Part shown: one piece after another, positions 5,834-13,663 of the stretch
How the letters are laid out: the number at the start of each line of letters is the position of its first letter
How positions within the stretch are numbered: position 1 is the stretch's first letter
Assembly: GCA_964601265.1 (NCBI GenBank)
Contig: CAZRMT010000016.1
Coordinates: 1-22,345, forward strand
Direction: 5' to 3'
Length of the DNA stretch: 22,345 nt
From: UBA4675 sp964601265
Lineage (GTDB): Bacteria; Bacillota; Clostridia; Christensenellales; Borkfalkiaceae
Made by a program: the position numbers and the translations under genes
Notes under the pieces: generated by a model
Database searches by the model: none
What the model was told of the DNA's origin: nothing
Seen by the model: only the letters and a program-made list of their open reading frames with translations

Positions 5834-8776
5834 TTACCAGTTTTTATATTCGATAGTGGGTATTCCGTCGCAGAACCAAAGTCTTGCAATAAGCGCCACT
5901 CTCGTATCGGGATCTACCGTGTTAGGATCTCTAAAAGTATGGAATACGTATCTTTGAACGCCGTTTTTATCTACGAACATCATTCCGTGTCCCGTTCCCG
6001 AAGTTTTTCCGAGGTCTTTTCTGACTATCGGGTTACCTGCGTATTTTACGTAAGTTCCCAAAGGAGAAGTTGCTATCGCAACGCCGACGGCGTAGTTTTC
6101 TCTCGCATAATAGTTAGCGGAGAAAGTCAAGTAATACTTGCCGTTATTCTTAAACACGAAAGGTCCTTCGTTCCAAAGCCACATATCGTCGCTTTCGCCG
6201 TCCGCAAATTCCCAAGCCTGCTCGGGGGTGGTGATAAGTACGGGGTCGCTGATTACTTTCGTCCAAGTGCTGTCCAACTTCGCTCCCCACGTTTGCGATA
6301 CGTGACAAGTTTTGCCGTTATGATAGTTTTCTATAACGTTATACGAACAGTCTTTAGAGTAGAAAATATACGCTTGCCCGTCGTCGTCTAAAAAGCAAGT
6401 GGCGTCTATACTGGCTACGTTGTTGTCGTTAGCGTACAACATAGGCGTTCCGTTGTTTGCGTCGTAGAAAGGTCCCGTGGGGCTAGTGCTAGTCGCAACG
6501 CCCGATTTTGCCACTATATTTCCGTTTACGTATTTTCCCGCCGAATAGAACATAACGTATTTGCCCGTGGAAGAATTGTATTTTACTTCGGGCGCCCAGA
6601 AATTAGTGGTTCCTACGGGGTTAGAATAACTCTTGTTAAAGCACAAACCTCTATCCGTCCAAGACGAAAGGTCGGTGGAAGAAAACACTCTGAATCCCGT
6701 TCCGTTGTCGGTCGTTCCGTACATATAATAGGTGTCGCCGACTAACAAAATAAACGGGTCGGCACACATTCTGTCCGTAGTTTTTACAATTTTGTCGGTG
6801 GGCGCAAGCTCGTGCTCGTAGTCAAGCCCCGTAAGCGTTACCGCTAAATCTTTACAGCCGACTTCAATCCAATAAAGTTCGTCGTCGTCAAGGAAGTATT
6901 CTCTCAACTGTTCCGTTAAGCAGAAAGCAAAACGCATTTCTATATCGGAAGTATAGCTAATCCCCTCGCCTATCTCCTCATAAGGTATTTTCGCCTCTAT
7001 CGTCAAAATGTAACAGTTGCTTCCGTCAACGTCTTGATAAGAGCTGTAATCAATTTCGCTTATGCCTTGCTTATGACCCGTTAAGTCCGCATATAAGTGT
7101 TTATCGTTAACAAAAACTTCAACGTTGGTATTGTTGCTCCAAGTATTGTAACCCTTTATAACGGAAGATACTCTTGCTTTAAATACCGTGTAAACGGCGT
7201 CGTACCCCTTAAACGCTCCCGCATAGAAATAGCTTACGGAGTCGCCCGTGGTATAGCCGTAGTAGGTGGCTAAATTTTCGCCCCAATCTTTTACGGTTCC
7301 GTCAACCGTTATCGTGTCGGGGTTGTTTTCGCCCAATAATCCGTAATAACCTTTTACGTTGTTTAAAACGGTTTTTTGAGTTGAATATTTTGCGTTTCTG
7401 GCCTGATATCCCGTATTAAAGGCAAACAAGCCTAAATACAACGTATCGTCCATATTAGGCGCCCATACCGAGAACACGTATTTGTCTTCTACGAAAAATC
7501 TAAATAGTCCGCCCGATTTAAGCACGCCGAGTTTGATATAGTTTCCATTGGTGTAATCGCTTGTAAACTCGTACGTCCATTCGGAAGAACCGTTATGCCA
7601 ATCCCACGCAAAGTCGTTCTGTCCGAAAAGCGTTCCTCTTGCGGGCGTTACAGCCACTTTTTTATCGGTACCGAAATGCTCTGCGTCGATAAAAAAGAAC
7701 AATATATCGCTGTTACACTCTATTCCTATACCCGCTTTCGGATAGGAATCGTTATTGTATACCGCATTAAAGGTTATTTCCGTTTCGTAATAGAAATCGC
7801 CTTGCATTTGAGAATATACAAACGGGAATTTGCCTTGCGTGTTGGTAACGCCGTTTCCGTTAATCGTCACGTTTCCGCTAGCGCTTCCGCCGTTGTTTAA
7901 TTGAGCTTCGTAATTAAAATTGTTAAGTCCGCTTAATCCTTTTGCAAACACCGCTTCAACCGTGACGTTTTCGGTTAGATAAAAATAATTGCTCGTTTGT
8001 GTTTTGCTGTTTATCTTATACGAACTTAAAAAACTACCGCCCGTCGTGGACACGCTTAAAACGATTTTCGTTCCGTAGTCGGCGGAAAAAGAGGTATTAT
8101 ATCCGTTTGCGCTAATCGTTCCTCCGCTAGTAGGTTGAACGATTGTTACCAAAAATTTCTGCAACTCGAATTCGCCCATTATCGTAACGTCGCCGTCGGG
8201 CATATAAAAATAATTGTCCGTTACGTCCACTTTTGTTTGCCCTTGTCTTACGACGTATTGCTTAAAGACGTAACCCGTTACTTCAACGTTATTTTCAAGC
8301 GTTATCTTATCGCCGTAATGCGCCGTGGTACTGTTTACTTGCACGGTACCGCCGTCACCTTCAAACACGGTAATAGTATAATCTATCGCTTCGAATCTGG
8401 CGCTGACGTAAACGGTTCCCGCAGTCATAGTAAACGTGTTTTCCGTTTGCTCGTTGCCGTTTACCGAATAACAAACGAACCTATATCCCTTGTTCGGTAC
8501 GTTCGTAAGCGTAACGGTTTTACCTTCTTCCGCCGTCGTTATATCGGAAGAAACGCTTCCTCCGACGATAGCATCGTCAAAAGTAACCTCGTAGGTCGGT
8601 TGCGATGGTTCTATCGGGGAAATGTCGCCCGAAGAACCGCTTTGGCTATTATCCTCCGTACTTACGTAAGACGAACTTGGCGTTTGTCCGCCGTTAGAAG
8701 ATTGTCCGCACGCACCGAAAGAAAGCGACAGTGCAAACACCAATAAAAGCGTTAAAAACAAAAAACCTTTTTTCAT
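5834..8776 (-). CDS. GH43-family glycosidase lipoprotein, upstream paralogue
   Basis: A 980-residue lipoprotein with the same plan as its neighbour. The signal peptide has Cys23 in FGAC. A short Ser-rich linker (24-60) is followed by three InlB-like repeats (about 62-131, 132-205, 208-279), a lectin-like jelly roll (283-475), a CBM9-like domain (478-655) and a GH43 propeller (660-980). Catalytic candidates are D673 (ADPF), D791 (IDATC) and E870 (WNEGPF), with H930 in TGHGMM. It has one repeat fewer than the gene at 2402. It also lacks the insertion of about 20 residues that the paralogue carries before the 'TTNFWAPE' motif. The first-transcribed gene of the pair has AGGAG ahead of its ATG and a good promoter at 8874-8902. 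Diverged copies probably split related plant-polysaccharide linkages at the cell surface; that division of labour is inference. Confidence 0.88.
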   Translation of the reverse strand: MKKGFLFLTLLLVFALSLSFGACGQSSNGGQTPSSSYVSTEDNSQSGSSGDISPIEPSQPTYEVTFDDAIVGGSVSSDITTAEEGKTVTLTNVPNKGYRFVCYSVNGNEQTENTFTMTAGTVYVSARFEAIDYTITVFEGDGGTVQVNSTTAHYGDKITLENNVEVTGYVFKQYVVRQGQTKVDVTDNYFYMPDGDVTIMGEFELQKFLVTIVQPTSGGTISANGYNTSFSADYGTKIVLSVSTTGGSFLSSYKINSKTQTSNYFYLTENVTVEAVFAKGLSGLNNFNYEAQLNNGGSASGNVTINGNGVTNTQGKFPFVYSQMQGDFYYETEITFNAVYNNDSYPKAGIGIECNSDILFFFIDAEHFGTDKKVAVTPARGTLFGQNDFAWDWHNGSSEWTYEFTSDYTNGNYIKLGVLKSGGLFRFFVEDKYVFSVWAPNMDDTLYLGLFAFNTGYQARNAKYSTQKTVLNNVKGYYGLLGENNPDTITVDGTVKDWGENLATYYGYTTGDSVSYFYAGAFKGYDAVYTVFKARVSSVIKGYNTWSNNTNVEVFVNDKHLYADLTGHKQGISEIDYSSYQDVDGSNCYILTIEAKIPYEEIGEGISYTSDIEMRFAFCLTEQLREYFLDDDELYWIEVGCKDLAVTLTGLDYEHELAPTDKIVKTTDRMCADPFILLVGDTYYMYGTTDNGTGFRVFSSTDLSSWTDRGLCFNKSYSNPVGTTNFWAPEVKYNSSTGKYVMFYSAGKYVNGNIVAKSGVATSTSPTGPFYDANNGTPMLYANDNNVASIDATCFLDDDGQAYIFYSKDCSYNVIENYHNGKTCHVSQTWGAKLDSTWTKVISDPVLITTPEQAWEFADGESDDMWLWNEGPFVFKNNGKYYLTFSANYYARENYAVGVAIATSPLGTYVKYAGNPIVRKDLGKTSGTGHGMMFVDKNGVQRYVFHTFRDPNTVDPDTRVALIARLWFCDGIPTIEYKNW

Positions 8777-8873
8777 TTTACACTCCTAAAATTAAACTTG
8801 AAATATTTATACTTTGTATTCGTCTTAAAACTAATGACGCATACGCACGCATTATATAATAAAAATATATTAT

Positions 8874-8902
8874 ATTATATAATTTCATACTATAATTGTA
8901 AA
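8874..8902 (-). promoter_or_regulatory. Promoter of the GH43 gene pair
   Basis: On the minus strand TTTACA (8897-8902) and TATAAT (8874-8879) are 17 bp apart. The predicted transcript has a leader of about 90 nt before the ATG at 8776. The region is very AT-rich, but the spacing and -10 are exact. Confidence 0.6.
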
Positions 8903-8943
8903 TGGACAAAAGTCAGTTTTTTGTAAATAGTTTTTTTGTCCAT
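8902..8943. promoter_or_regulatory. Inverted half-sites ATGGACAAAA / TTTTGTCCAT next to the GH43 -35 box
   Basis: The perfect 10-bp arms 8902-8911 and 8934-8943 are separated by 22 bp, with centres 32 bp apart (about three helical turns). They lie immediately upstream of the -35 on the minus strand, as expected for an activator or looping repressor site. Confidence 0.45.
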
Positions 8944-8961
8944 ATTAAAAAATTTCAATTT

Positions 8962-8984
8962 CCGATTTTTTTTAAAAAAATCGG
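8962..8984. repeat. AT-rich palindrome
   Basis: CCGATTTTTTT and AAAAAAATCGG form 11-bp arms around one base. It could form a cruciform or weak terminator. Together with the hairpin CTTTGC-AA-GCAAAG (9017-9030), it is the only other structure in the 8944-9050 gap, where no supported gene was seen. Confidence 0.5.
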
Positions 8985-9051
8985 CATCATAGTGAAATAC
9001 GGCGAAGTTTCCGCTCTTTGCAAGCAAAGCGTCAACTTCTTGTATTTAAAA

Positions 9052-9085
9052 TATGCCCGAGACCAAAAAAGGTTTCGGGCATATA
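9052..9085 (-). terminator. Terminator of the isc operon
   Basis: ATATGCCCGAGACC pairs with GGTTTCGGGCATAT (14 bp, one G-T pair) around a 6-nt homopolymer loop. It lies about 80 bp after the iscU stop. On the minus strand TTTT follows the stem. Confidence 0.7.
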
Positions 9086-9163
9086 AAACTATAAAAAATT
9101 GTTTATTATATGTAAAAAATTAAGATAATTAAACGAAAAATACACTACTTAAACTTAACGTGA

Positions 9164-9538
9164 TTACGCTTGTTTTTTCTTTGATTTATAATCGTCTATC
9201 GCTGCTTTTATCGCCTCTTCCGCCAAAACGGAACAGTGAATTTTTTGCGGAGGAAGACCTTCTAACACCTCTACGACTTTGGCGTTAGTAAGCTTGTACG
9301 CTTCGTCTATAGTCATACCTATTACCATTTGCGTTGCGGTAGAACTCGTGGCAACCGCCGCCGCACAGCCGAAAGTTTTAAATTTTGCGTCGGTGATAAT
9401 ATCGTCTTTAATTCTTAAAGTTATTTGCATTATATCTCCACAAACGGCGTTCCCCACCTTTCCGAAACCGTCGGGATTTTCTATTTCGCCCACGTTTTGC
9501 GGGTTGCTAAACGCTTGCATTACCTTTTCGTTATACAT
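9164..9538 (-). CDS. iscU: Iron-sulfur cluster scaffold protein IscU/NifU-like
   Basis: A 124-residue single-domain scaffold on which Fe-S clusters are built from sulfur delivered by the cysteine desulfurase. The three ligand cysteines and the conserved Asp are all present in standard contexts: C33 and D35 in 'VGNAVCGDIMQ', C58 in 'FKTFGCAAAVA' and C102 in 'PPQKIHCSVLAEEA'. Length and motifs match the NifU N-terminal type found in clostridia; there is no NifU C-terminal extension. Its ATG lies inside the last codons of iscS (8-bp overlap), with GGAG upstream within iscS, so the two are co-translated. It is the last gene of the iscR-iscS-iscU operon. Confidence 0.95.
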   Translation of the reverse strand: MYNEKVMQAFSNPQNVGEIENPDGFGKVGNAVCGDIMQITLRIKDDIITDAKFKTFGCAAAVATSSTATQMVIGMTIDEAYKLTNAKVVEVLEGLPPQKIHCSVLAEEAIKAAIDDYKSKKKQA

Positions 9539-10709
9539 TTTTATTCTCCTTTTCCGTATACAACGGGGACATAGCCCTTAATTTTTCTATAATTTCCTTT
9601 AATTTATCGACAACGTAATCGGTTTCTTCCATAGTATTTTCTTTTCCGAACGAGAACCTTATCGAGCCGTGCGCTATTTCGATGGGAACACCGATAGCAA
9701 GCAATACGTGAGAGGGGTCTAACGAACCCGACGAACACGCAGAACCCGACGACACCGCTATCCCGTTTAAATCAAGCATAAACAGTATGGATTCTCCCTC
9801 TATATACTCAAACGAAAAATCGGCATTTGACACTACACGATTTTCTCTCGAACCGTTTAAACGAGAATAAGGAATTTCGTTTTCCACTCTTTGAATAAAA
9901 TGGTCCCTCATCGCCTTAACTTTTGCGTTATCTTCATCCATTGTGAGCCTAGCAAGCCTTAACGCTTCCGCCATACCGACTACTCCAGGGACGTTAGTCG
10001 TTCCGCCACGCTTGGTCCTCTCTTGATGTCCGCCCGTGATAAGCCTGTCGATTTTTACGCCGTTTCTTACGAACAAAACGCCCACGCCTTTAGGTCCGTT
10101 GAATTTATGTGCGGAAAAACTCATTAAATCAACGCCCAAATCCTTGACGTCGACTTTTAACGAACTCATCGCCTGAACGGCGTCGGTATGCACTAGAATT
10201 TTCTTTTCTTTTGCTATTTTTACGATTTCTTTTATAGGCTCAATCGTTCCTATTTCGTTGTTTGCAAGCATACAGCTTATTAAAACGGTATCGTCACGAA
10301 CGGCTTTTTTCAAAAACTCCAAATCTATCGTGCCGTCGCTTAAAACGGGGCATAAGGCAACCTCGAACCCTTGTTTTTCAAGCTCCTTTGCGCTTGCAAT
10401 CATAGCGGCGTGTTCTATCGCCGAAATTATTAAATGCTTGCCTTTGTCTTTATGAGCGCTAGCTATCCCCTTTAAAGCCCAATTATCGCTCTCCGTTCCG
10501 CCCGAAGTGAAATACACTTCCGAAGGACTTGCGTTTATCAATTCCGCAATGGTATCCCTTGCTTGGTCTACGCCCTTTAAAGCCTCTCTGCCGTAGCCGT
10601 GCTGAGAATTTGCGTTTCCGTAAATCTCGGTAAAGTAAGGCAACATTTTTTGCAAAACTCTTTCGTCTACCCTAGTCGTTGCCGAATGATCAAGATAAAT
10701 CTCTTTCAT
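9531..10709 (-). CDS. iscS: Cysteine desulfurase, NifS/IscS type
   Basis: A 392-residue PLP enzyme that converts cysteine to alanine and passes the persulfide sulfur to the scaffold encoded next. PLP-binding features are visible: 'GGTESDN' (70-76), H100 stacking on PLP, D175 in 'HTDAVQA' and the Schiff-base K202 in 'SAHKFNGPKG'. The catalytic cysteine is C325 in 'SSGSACSSGSLDPSH', within the flexible loop typical of group I desulfurases. Length is normal for the family. The stop of iscR and the ribosome site of iscS overlap (9-bp gap), and iscU overlaps the 3' end, so the three genes form one transcript. Confidence 0.95.
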   Translation of the reverse strand: MKEIYLDHSATTRVDERVLQKMLPYFTEIYGNANSQHGYGREALKGVDQARDTIAELINASPSEVYFTSGGTESDNWALKGIASAHKDKGKHLIISAIEHAAMIASAKELEKQGFEVALCPVLSDGTIDLEFLKKAVRDDTVLISCMLANNEIGTIEPIKEIVKIAKEKKILVHTDAVQAMSSLKVDVKDLGVDLMSFSAHKFNGPKGVGVLFVRNGVKIDRLITGGHQERTKRGGTTNVPGVVGMAEALRLARLTMDEDNAKVKAMRDHFIQRVENEIPYSRLNGSRENRVVSNADFSFEYIEGESILFMLDLNGIAVSSGSACSSGSLDPSHVLLAIGVPIEIAHGSIRFSFGKENTMEETDYVVDKLKEIIEKLRAMSPLYTEKENKNV

Positions 10710-10718
10710 AACTCTCCT

Positions 10719-11114
10719 TTATTCTTCGCTCTTTATCATTTGTTCGAGCGTAATACTGTCTAACAATTCGTTTATCCCTTTGTAAAGCTTACGCCATATA
10801 ACCGCCGAAGGACACTTTGTACATTCCGATTTTTTTACGCAATCGAAAATTTCCAAATCGTCTTCAAGCGTACGAACTATATCGCCTACCGTTATATCGC
10901 ACGGCTTTTTAAGTAAAAAATATCCGCCCGAAACGCCTTTTTTTGCTCCGATTATTCCGTTTTTTGCAAGACAACTCATAATTCTTTCCAAATATTTCGA
11001 CGATACGAAAATTTTGTTTTCAAGTTCCCTTGCCGATAAACTTCCGTCGGGATAAATTTCAGACAAATAATAGCACGCTTGCAATCCGTAATGCGCTTTT
11101 TTGGATATTTTCAC
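10719..11114 (-). CDS. iscR: Rrf2-family Fe-S sensing regulator, IscR-like
   Basis: A 131-residue winged-helix regulator. The N-terminal 'MKISKKAHYGLQACYYLS' and 'SSKYLERIMSCLAKNGI' (38-55), followed by the wing 'GVSGGYFL', are Rrf2 hallmarks. Three cysteines, C92, C98 and C101 ('DCVKKSECTKCP'), are placed to bind an iron-sulfur cluster as in IscR. As first gene of the operon it most likely represses iscR-iscS-iscU when its cluster is loaded. A consensus promoter lies 30 bp upstream. Other Rrf2 members (CymR, NsrR) are possible alternatives, but the three-Cys pattern and the operon favour IscR. The start has TAGGAG six bases ahead. Confidence 0.9.
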   Translation of the reverse strand: MKISKKAHYGLQACYYLSEIYPDGSLSARELENKIFVSSKYLERIMSCLAKNGIIGAKKGVSGGYFLLKKPCDITVGDIVRTLEDDLEIFDCVKKSECTKCPSAVIWRKLYKGINELLDSITLEQMIKSEE

Positions 11115-11143
11115 TTTAAACTCCTACCCGTTTGATAGTATTT

Positions 11144-11172
11144 ATTATAAACTTATAAAATATGCTTGTCAA
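11144..11172 (-). promoter_or_regulatory. Consensus promoter of iscR-iscS-iscU
   Basis: TTGACA (11167-11172), a 17-bp spacer and TATAAT (11144-11149) on the minus strand form a perfect sigma-A-type promoter. A promoter this strong fits a gene set held down by its own repressor. Confidence 0.85.
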
Positions 11173-11176
11173 CGAT

Positions 11177-11192
11177 AAAATGCTACCATTTT
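11177..11192. promoter_or_regulatory. Possible IscR-type or UP-element dyad upstream of the iscR promoter
   Basis: AAAATG-CTAC-CATTTT is a short palindrome just upstream of the -35. It could be a regulator site or only an AT-rich UP element. It does not match a remembered IscR site exactly. Confidence 0.3.
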
Positions 11193-11247
11193 AGTTGTAT
11201 TTTAATTTCCTTTATCGTTAAAACTAATTTTAGTATTTTTACATAAA

Positions 11248-11278
11248 AAATCCTCCGCCCGAGAAGAACGAAGGATTT
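11248..11278 (-). terminator. Terminator of galM
   Basis: AAATCCTTCG and CGGAGGATTT form a 10-bp stem (one T-G pair) read on the minus strand, followed by TTTTATG. It sits 14 bp past the galM stop and upstream of the iscR promoter. Confidence 0.75.
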
Positions 11279-11291
11279 ATAAATTTTTAAA

Positions 11292-12317
11292 TTATCTTAC
11301 CGAAAATTTATAAGAAGTTTTCGTCGAATATTTATCGCCCTTTTTAAGAACGTAAGAGGGATATTCGGGGCAGTTTACGGCGTTGGGATAAACTTGCGTT
11401 TCTAAACATAAAGCTCCCCTTTTGTTGTAAATAGCTCCGTTTTTACCCTTTACTCCGTCAAGGAAGTTACCCGTGTAAAGCTGAACCCCCGGGAGATTGG
11501 TTTTACATTCCATTTCTATTCCCGTTTTTTCGCTATACACTTTTGCAAATGTCTTAAATTGTCCGTTAGTGTTTACGCAGAAATTATGGTCGTATCCACC
11601 GCAGAATTTCAACTGCTCGTTATCGGCGTAAATTTCTTTGCCTATCTTTTTAAAAGAAGTAAAATCGAACGGCGTTCCCTTTACTGCCATAAGCTCTCCG
11701 TGCGGAATAAGTCCGCCGTCGACGGGAGTAATATAGTCGGCGTCGATAAAAAGCTCTTGCTCGTAAACGTCCTTACCGTTGCCCTCTAAATTAAAATAGC
11801 AGTGGTTGGTTAAGTTACAAAGGGTGTCTTTATCGCTTTGAGCAAAATACTCTATCGTAAGTTCGTCGTTAACTAACGTATAAATAACCTTTACCGTTAA
11901 ATTACCGGGGTAATTTTCCTCGCCGTCCGCACTAAACGTTTCCAAAATAAGTCTTTCTCCGTCAACGGTTGCGTTCCACACCTTTTTGTCGAACCCCACC
12001 ATTCCGCCGTGCAAGTGGTTTTCGCTGTCGTTTAAAGCAAGTTGATAATCTTTACCGTTTAAAGTAAATTTCCCCTTGCCTATTCTGTTGCCCACTCTAC
12101 CGATAAGTGCGCCTATATATCCGCCGTTAGACTGATAGCCCTCGATATTGTCATACCCTAAGCATACGTCTACGACCTTTCCGTTTTTGTCTAACGTACG
12201 GATAGAAACGATAGTTCCGCCGTAGTCGATAATATCGACTTGCGTATTTCCTCCGCTTAAAGTATATTTTTTAACCTGTTCGCCGTTTTTGGTAAAACCG
12301 AAATCTGTTACTAACAT
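11292..12317 (-). CDS. galM: Aldose 1-epimerase (galactose mutarotase)
   Basis: A 341-residue cytosolic enzyme that interconverts the alpha and beta anomers of glucose, galactose and related aldoses, feeding sugar catabolism. Family landmarks are present: R74 in 'LIGRVGNRIGKG', H101 in 'NHLHGG', the catalytic acid H172 in 'LTNHCYFNL', D243 in 'GYDHNF' and the catalytic base E306 in 'CLETQVYPNA'. Length is typical. AAGGAG precedes the ATG. It lies downstream of the two phosphofructokinase genes with a hairpin between, so it may be read partly from that operon. The context (glycolysis and surface glycosidases) fits sugar use. Confidence 0.93.
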   Translation of the reverse strand: MLVTDFGFTKNGEQVKKYTLSGGNTQVDIIDYGGTIVSIRTLDKNGKVVDVCLGYDNIEGYQSNGGYIGALIGRVGNRIGKGKFTLNGKDYQLALNDSENHLHGGMVGFDKKVWNATVDGERLILETFSADGEENYPGNLTVKVIYTLVNDELTIEYFAQSDKDTLCNLTNHCYFNLEGNGKDVYEQELFIDADYITPVDGGLIPHGELMAVKGTPFDFTSFKKIGKEIYADNEQLKFCGGYDHNFCVNTNGQFKTFAKVYSEKTGIEMECKTNLPGVQLYTGNFLDGVKGKNGAIYNKRGALCLETQVYPNAVNCPEYPSYVLKKGDKYSTKTSYKFSVR

Positions 12318-12334
12318 ATTATCTCCTTAAAATA

Positions 12335-12359
12335 TTCGCCACGATAAACTCGTGGCGAA
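12335..12359 (-). terminator. Hairpin between the PPi-type pfk and galM
   Basis: TTCGCCACG and CGTGGCGAA form a perfect 9-bp stem with a 7-nt loop, 10 bp after the pfk stop. On the minus strand ATATTTT follows. The short distance to galM suggests a partial terminator. Confidence 0.65.
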
Positions 12360-12369
12360 AAGCATTATA

Positions 12370-13623
12370 TTATTTTCTTCCTGCCTGAACTTTTTTAAGT
12401 TGAGCAAATCTGGGAAGTCCGTCTTCGAGCGGAGCCTTTGCGTCGCCTTGAATTAAAGGTAACGCATATTTAACGTATTCGTCCGAAACGTAAGTTCCGT
12501 TATTGATAATCCATTCGAGCGGAACGGTTTTTTCGGTGTTAGCGGCAAGCTCCAAGGGGAGGAGTTTGTATTCGCAAACGTATTTATCTCCGTTAGCTCT
12601 TGCGTAGCAAACCATTTTATCGGTTTCGCCTGAAACAGCGGCCTTAACGGCTTCTCTACCCGCGTTAAAGGTTTCTTCGACGTCGGTTTTAGAAGCAAGG
12701 TGAGCTCCGCATCTCTGCATAAGGCTAAGCTCTATTCCTCTCGTCTTAAATCCCGTCTTTTCTTTGATTAAGTTGGCAAGAAGCGACGCAACACCGCCTA
12801 ATTGAGCGTGTCCGAAACTGTCTCTTGCAACTGCGCTAGCCATACTTTCGCAAATAAGTTGTCCGTCTTTATCGTGAATACCTTCGCTTACGACTGCGAT
12901 ACATTTATTTCCGTTTTTAGCGCAAACATTTTTAACGTCTTCAACGAAAGAATCAACCGAGAAAGGAACTTCGGGCAAGTAAATCAAGTCTGCGCCTAAT
13001 CCTTTGTATCCTGCAAGAGCGGCGGCGGCAGTTAACCAACCGGCGTTTCTTCCCATACATTCGATAACGCAAACCATAGGCGTATCGTAAACTTTTGCGT
13101 CCAAATTAACTTCCATAATGGTAGTAGCTATATATTTAGAAGCAGACGCGTATCCGGGGCAGTGGTCGGTTCCGTAAAGGTCGTTGTCTATCGTTTTAGG
13201 TACGCCTATAACGTTACAATCCCAACCCGATTTTTGCATATATTTGGAAATTTTGTTACAAGTATCCATACTGTCGTTTCCGCCGTTGTAGAAGAAATAA
13301 CGGATATTGTATTTTTTGAAAACTTCGACTATACGTTTATAATCAGTATCGTCGACGCTTGCGTCTTTAAGTTTATATCTTACCGAACCCAATGCGGAAG
13401 AAGGAGTGTATTTTAAAAGTTCCAATTCCTTCATATCTTCCTTGGAAATATCGTAAAAATCCTCGGTTAAAACGCCTCTGATTCCGTGAGCCGCTCCGTA
13501 TACGGCGGTAATAGCGTCCTTTTGAGCCAAAGCTTCGATAAACACGCCTGCCGCACTTGCGTTAATTACTGACGTAGGTCCGCCCGATTGAGCAAACATA
13601 CATGCGCCTTTCAAATTTTTCAT
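12370..13623 (-). CDS. pfp: Phosphofructokinase of the pyrophosphate-dependent type
   Basis: A 417-residue member of the PfkA superfamily. It phosphorylates fructose 6-phosphate to the 1,6-bisphosphate and probably uses pyrophosphate. Donor choice reads from two positions: D117 in 'GGNDS' (Gly in ATP enzymes, Asp in PPi enzymes) and K143 in 'PKTIDND' (Gly in ATP enzymes). Both are the PPi type here. D146 of the TIDND motif is the catalytic base, and 'MGRNAGW' (190-196) binds the sugar phosphate. The protein is longer than the ATP enzyme next door, as usual for PPi-PFKs. The reaction would be reversible and save ATP. It follows pfkA by 40 bp with AAGGAG before its start, so the two are probably co-transcribed. 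Confidence 0.88.
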   Translation of the reverse strand: MKNLKGACMFAQSGGPTSVINASAAGVFIEALAQKDAITAVYGAAHGIRGVLTEDFYDISKEDMKELELLKYTPSSALGSVRYKLKDASVDDTDYKRIVEVFKKYNIRYFFYNGGNDSMDTCNKISKYMQKSGWDCNVIGVPKTIDNDLYGTDHCPGYASASKYIATTIMEVNLDAKVYDTPMVCVIECMGRNAGWLTAAAALAGYKGLGADLIYLPEVPFSVDSFVEDVKNVCAKNGNKCIAVVSEGIHDKDGQLICESMASAVARDSFGHAQLGGVASLLANLIKEKTGFKTRGIELSLMQRCGAHLASKTDVEETFNAGREAVKAAVSGETDKMVCYARANGDKYVCEYKLLPLELAANTEKTVPLEWIINNGTYVSDEYVKYALPLIQGDAKAPLEDGLPRFAQLKKVQAGRK

Positions 13624-13663
13624 AAGAATTCTCCTTATATATTGTTAATATTTTTACACTTGA

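Noticed and set aside
8135..8746. 203-codon plus-strand frame opposite the GH43 lipoprotein
   Set aside because: Lies wholly within the coding region of a well-supported gene with intact motifs; it is an antisense shadow caused by codon bias.
8902..9123. 73-codon plus-strand frame between the GH43 and isc genes
   Set aside because: Its start lies in the inverted repeat beside the GH43 promoter, there is no ribosome site, and its 3' part is the isc terminator hairpin.
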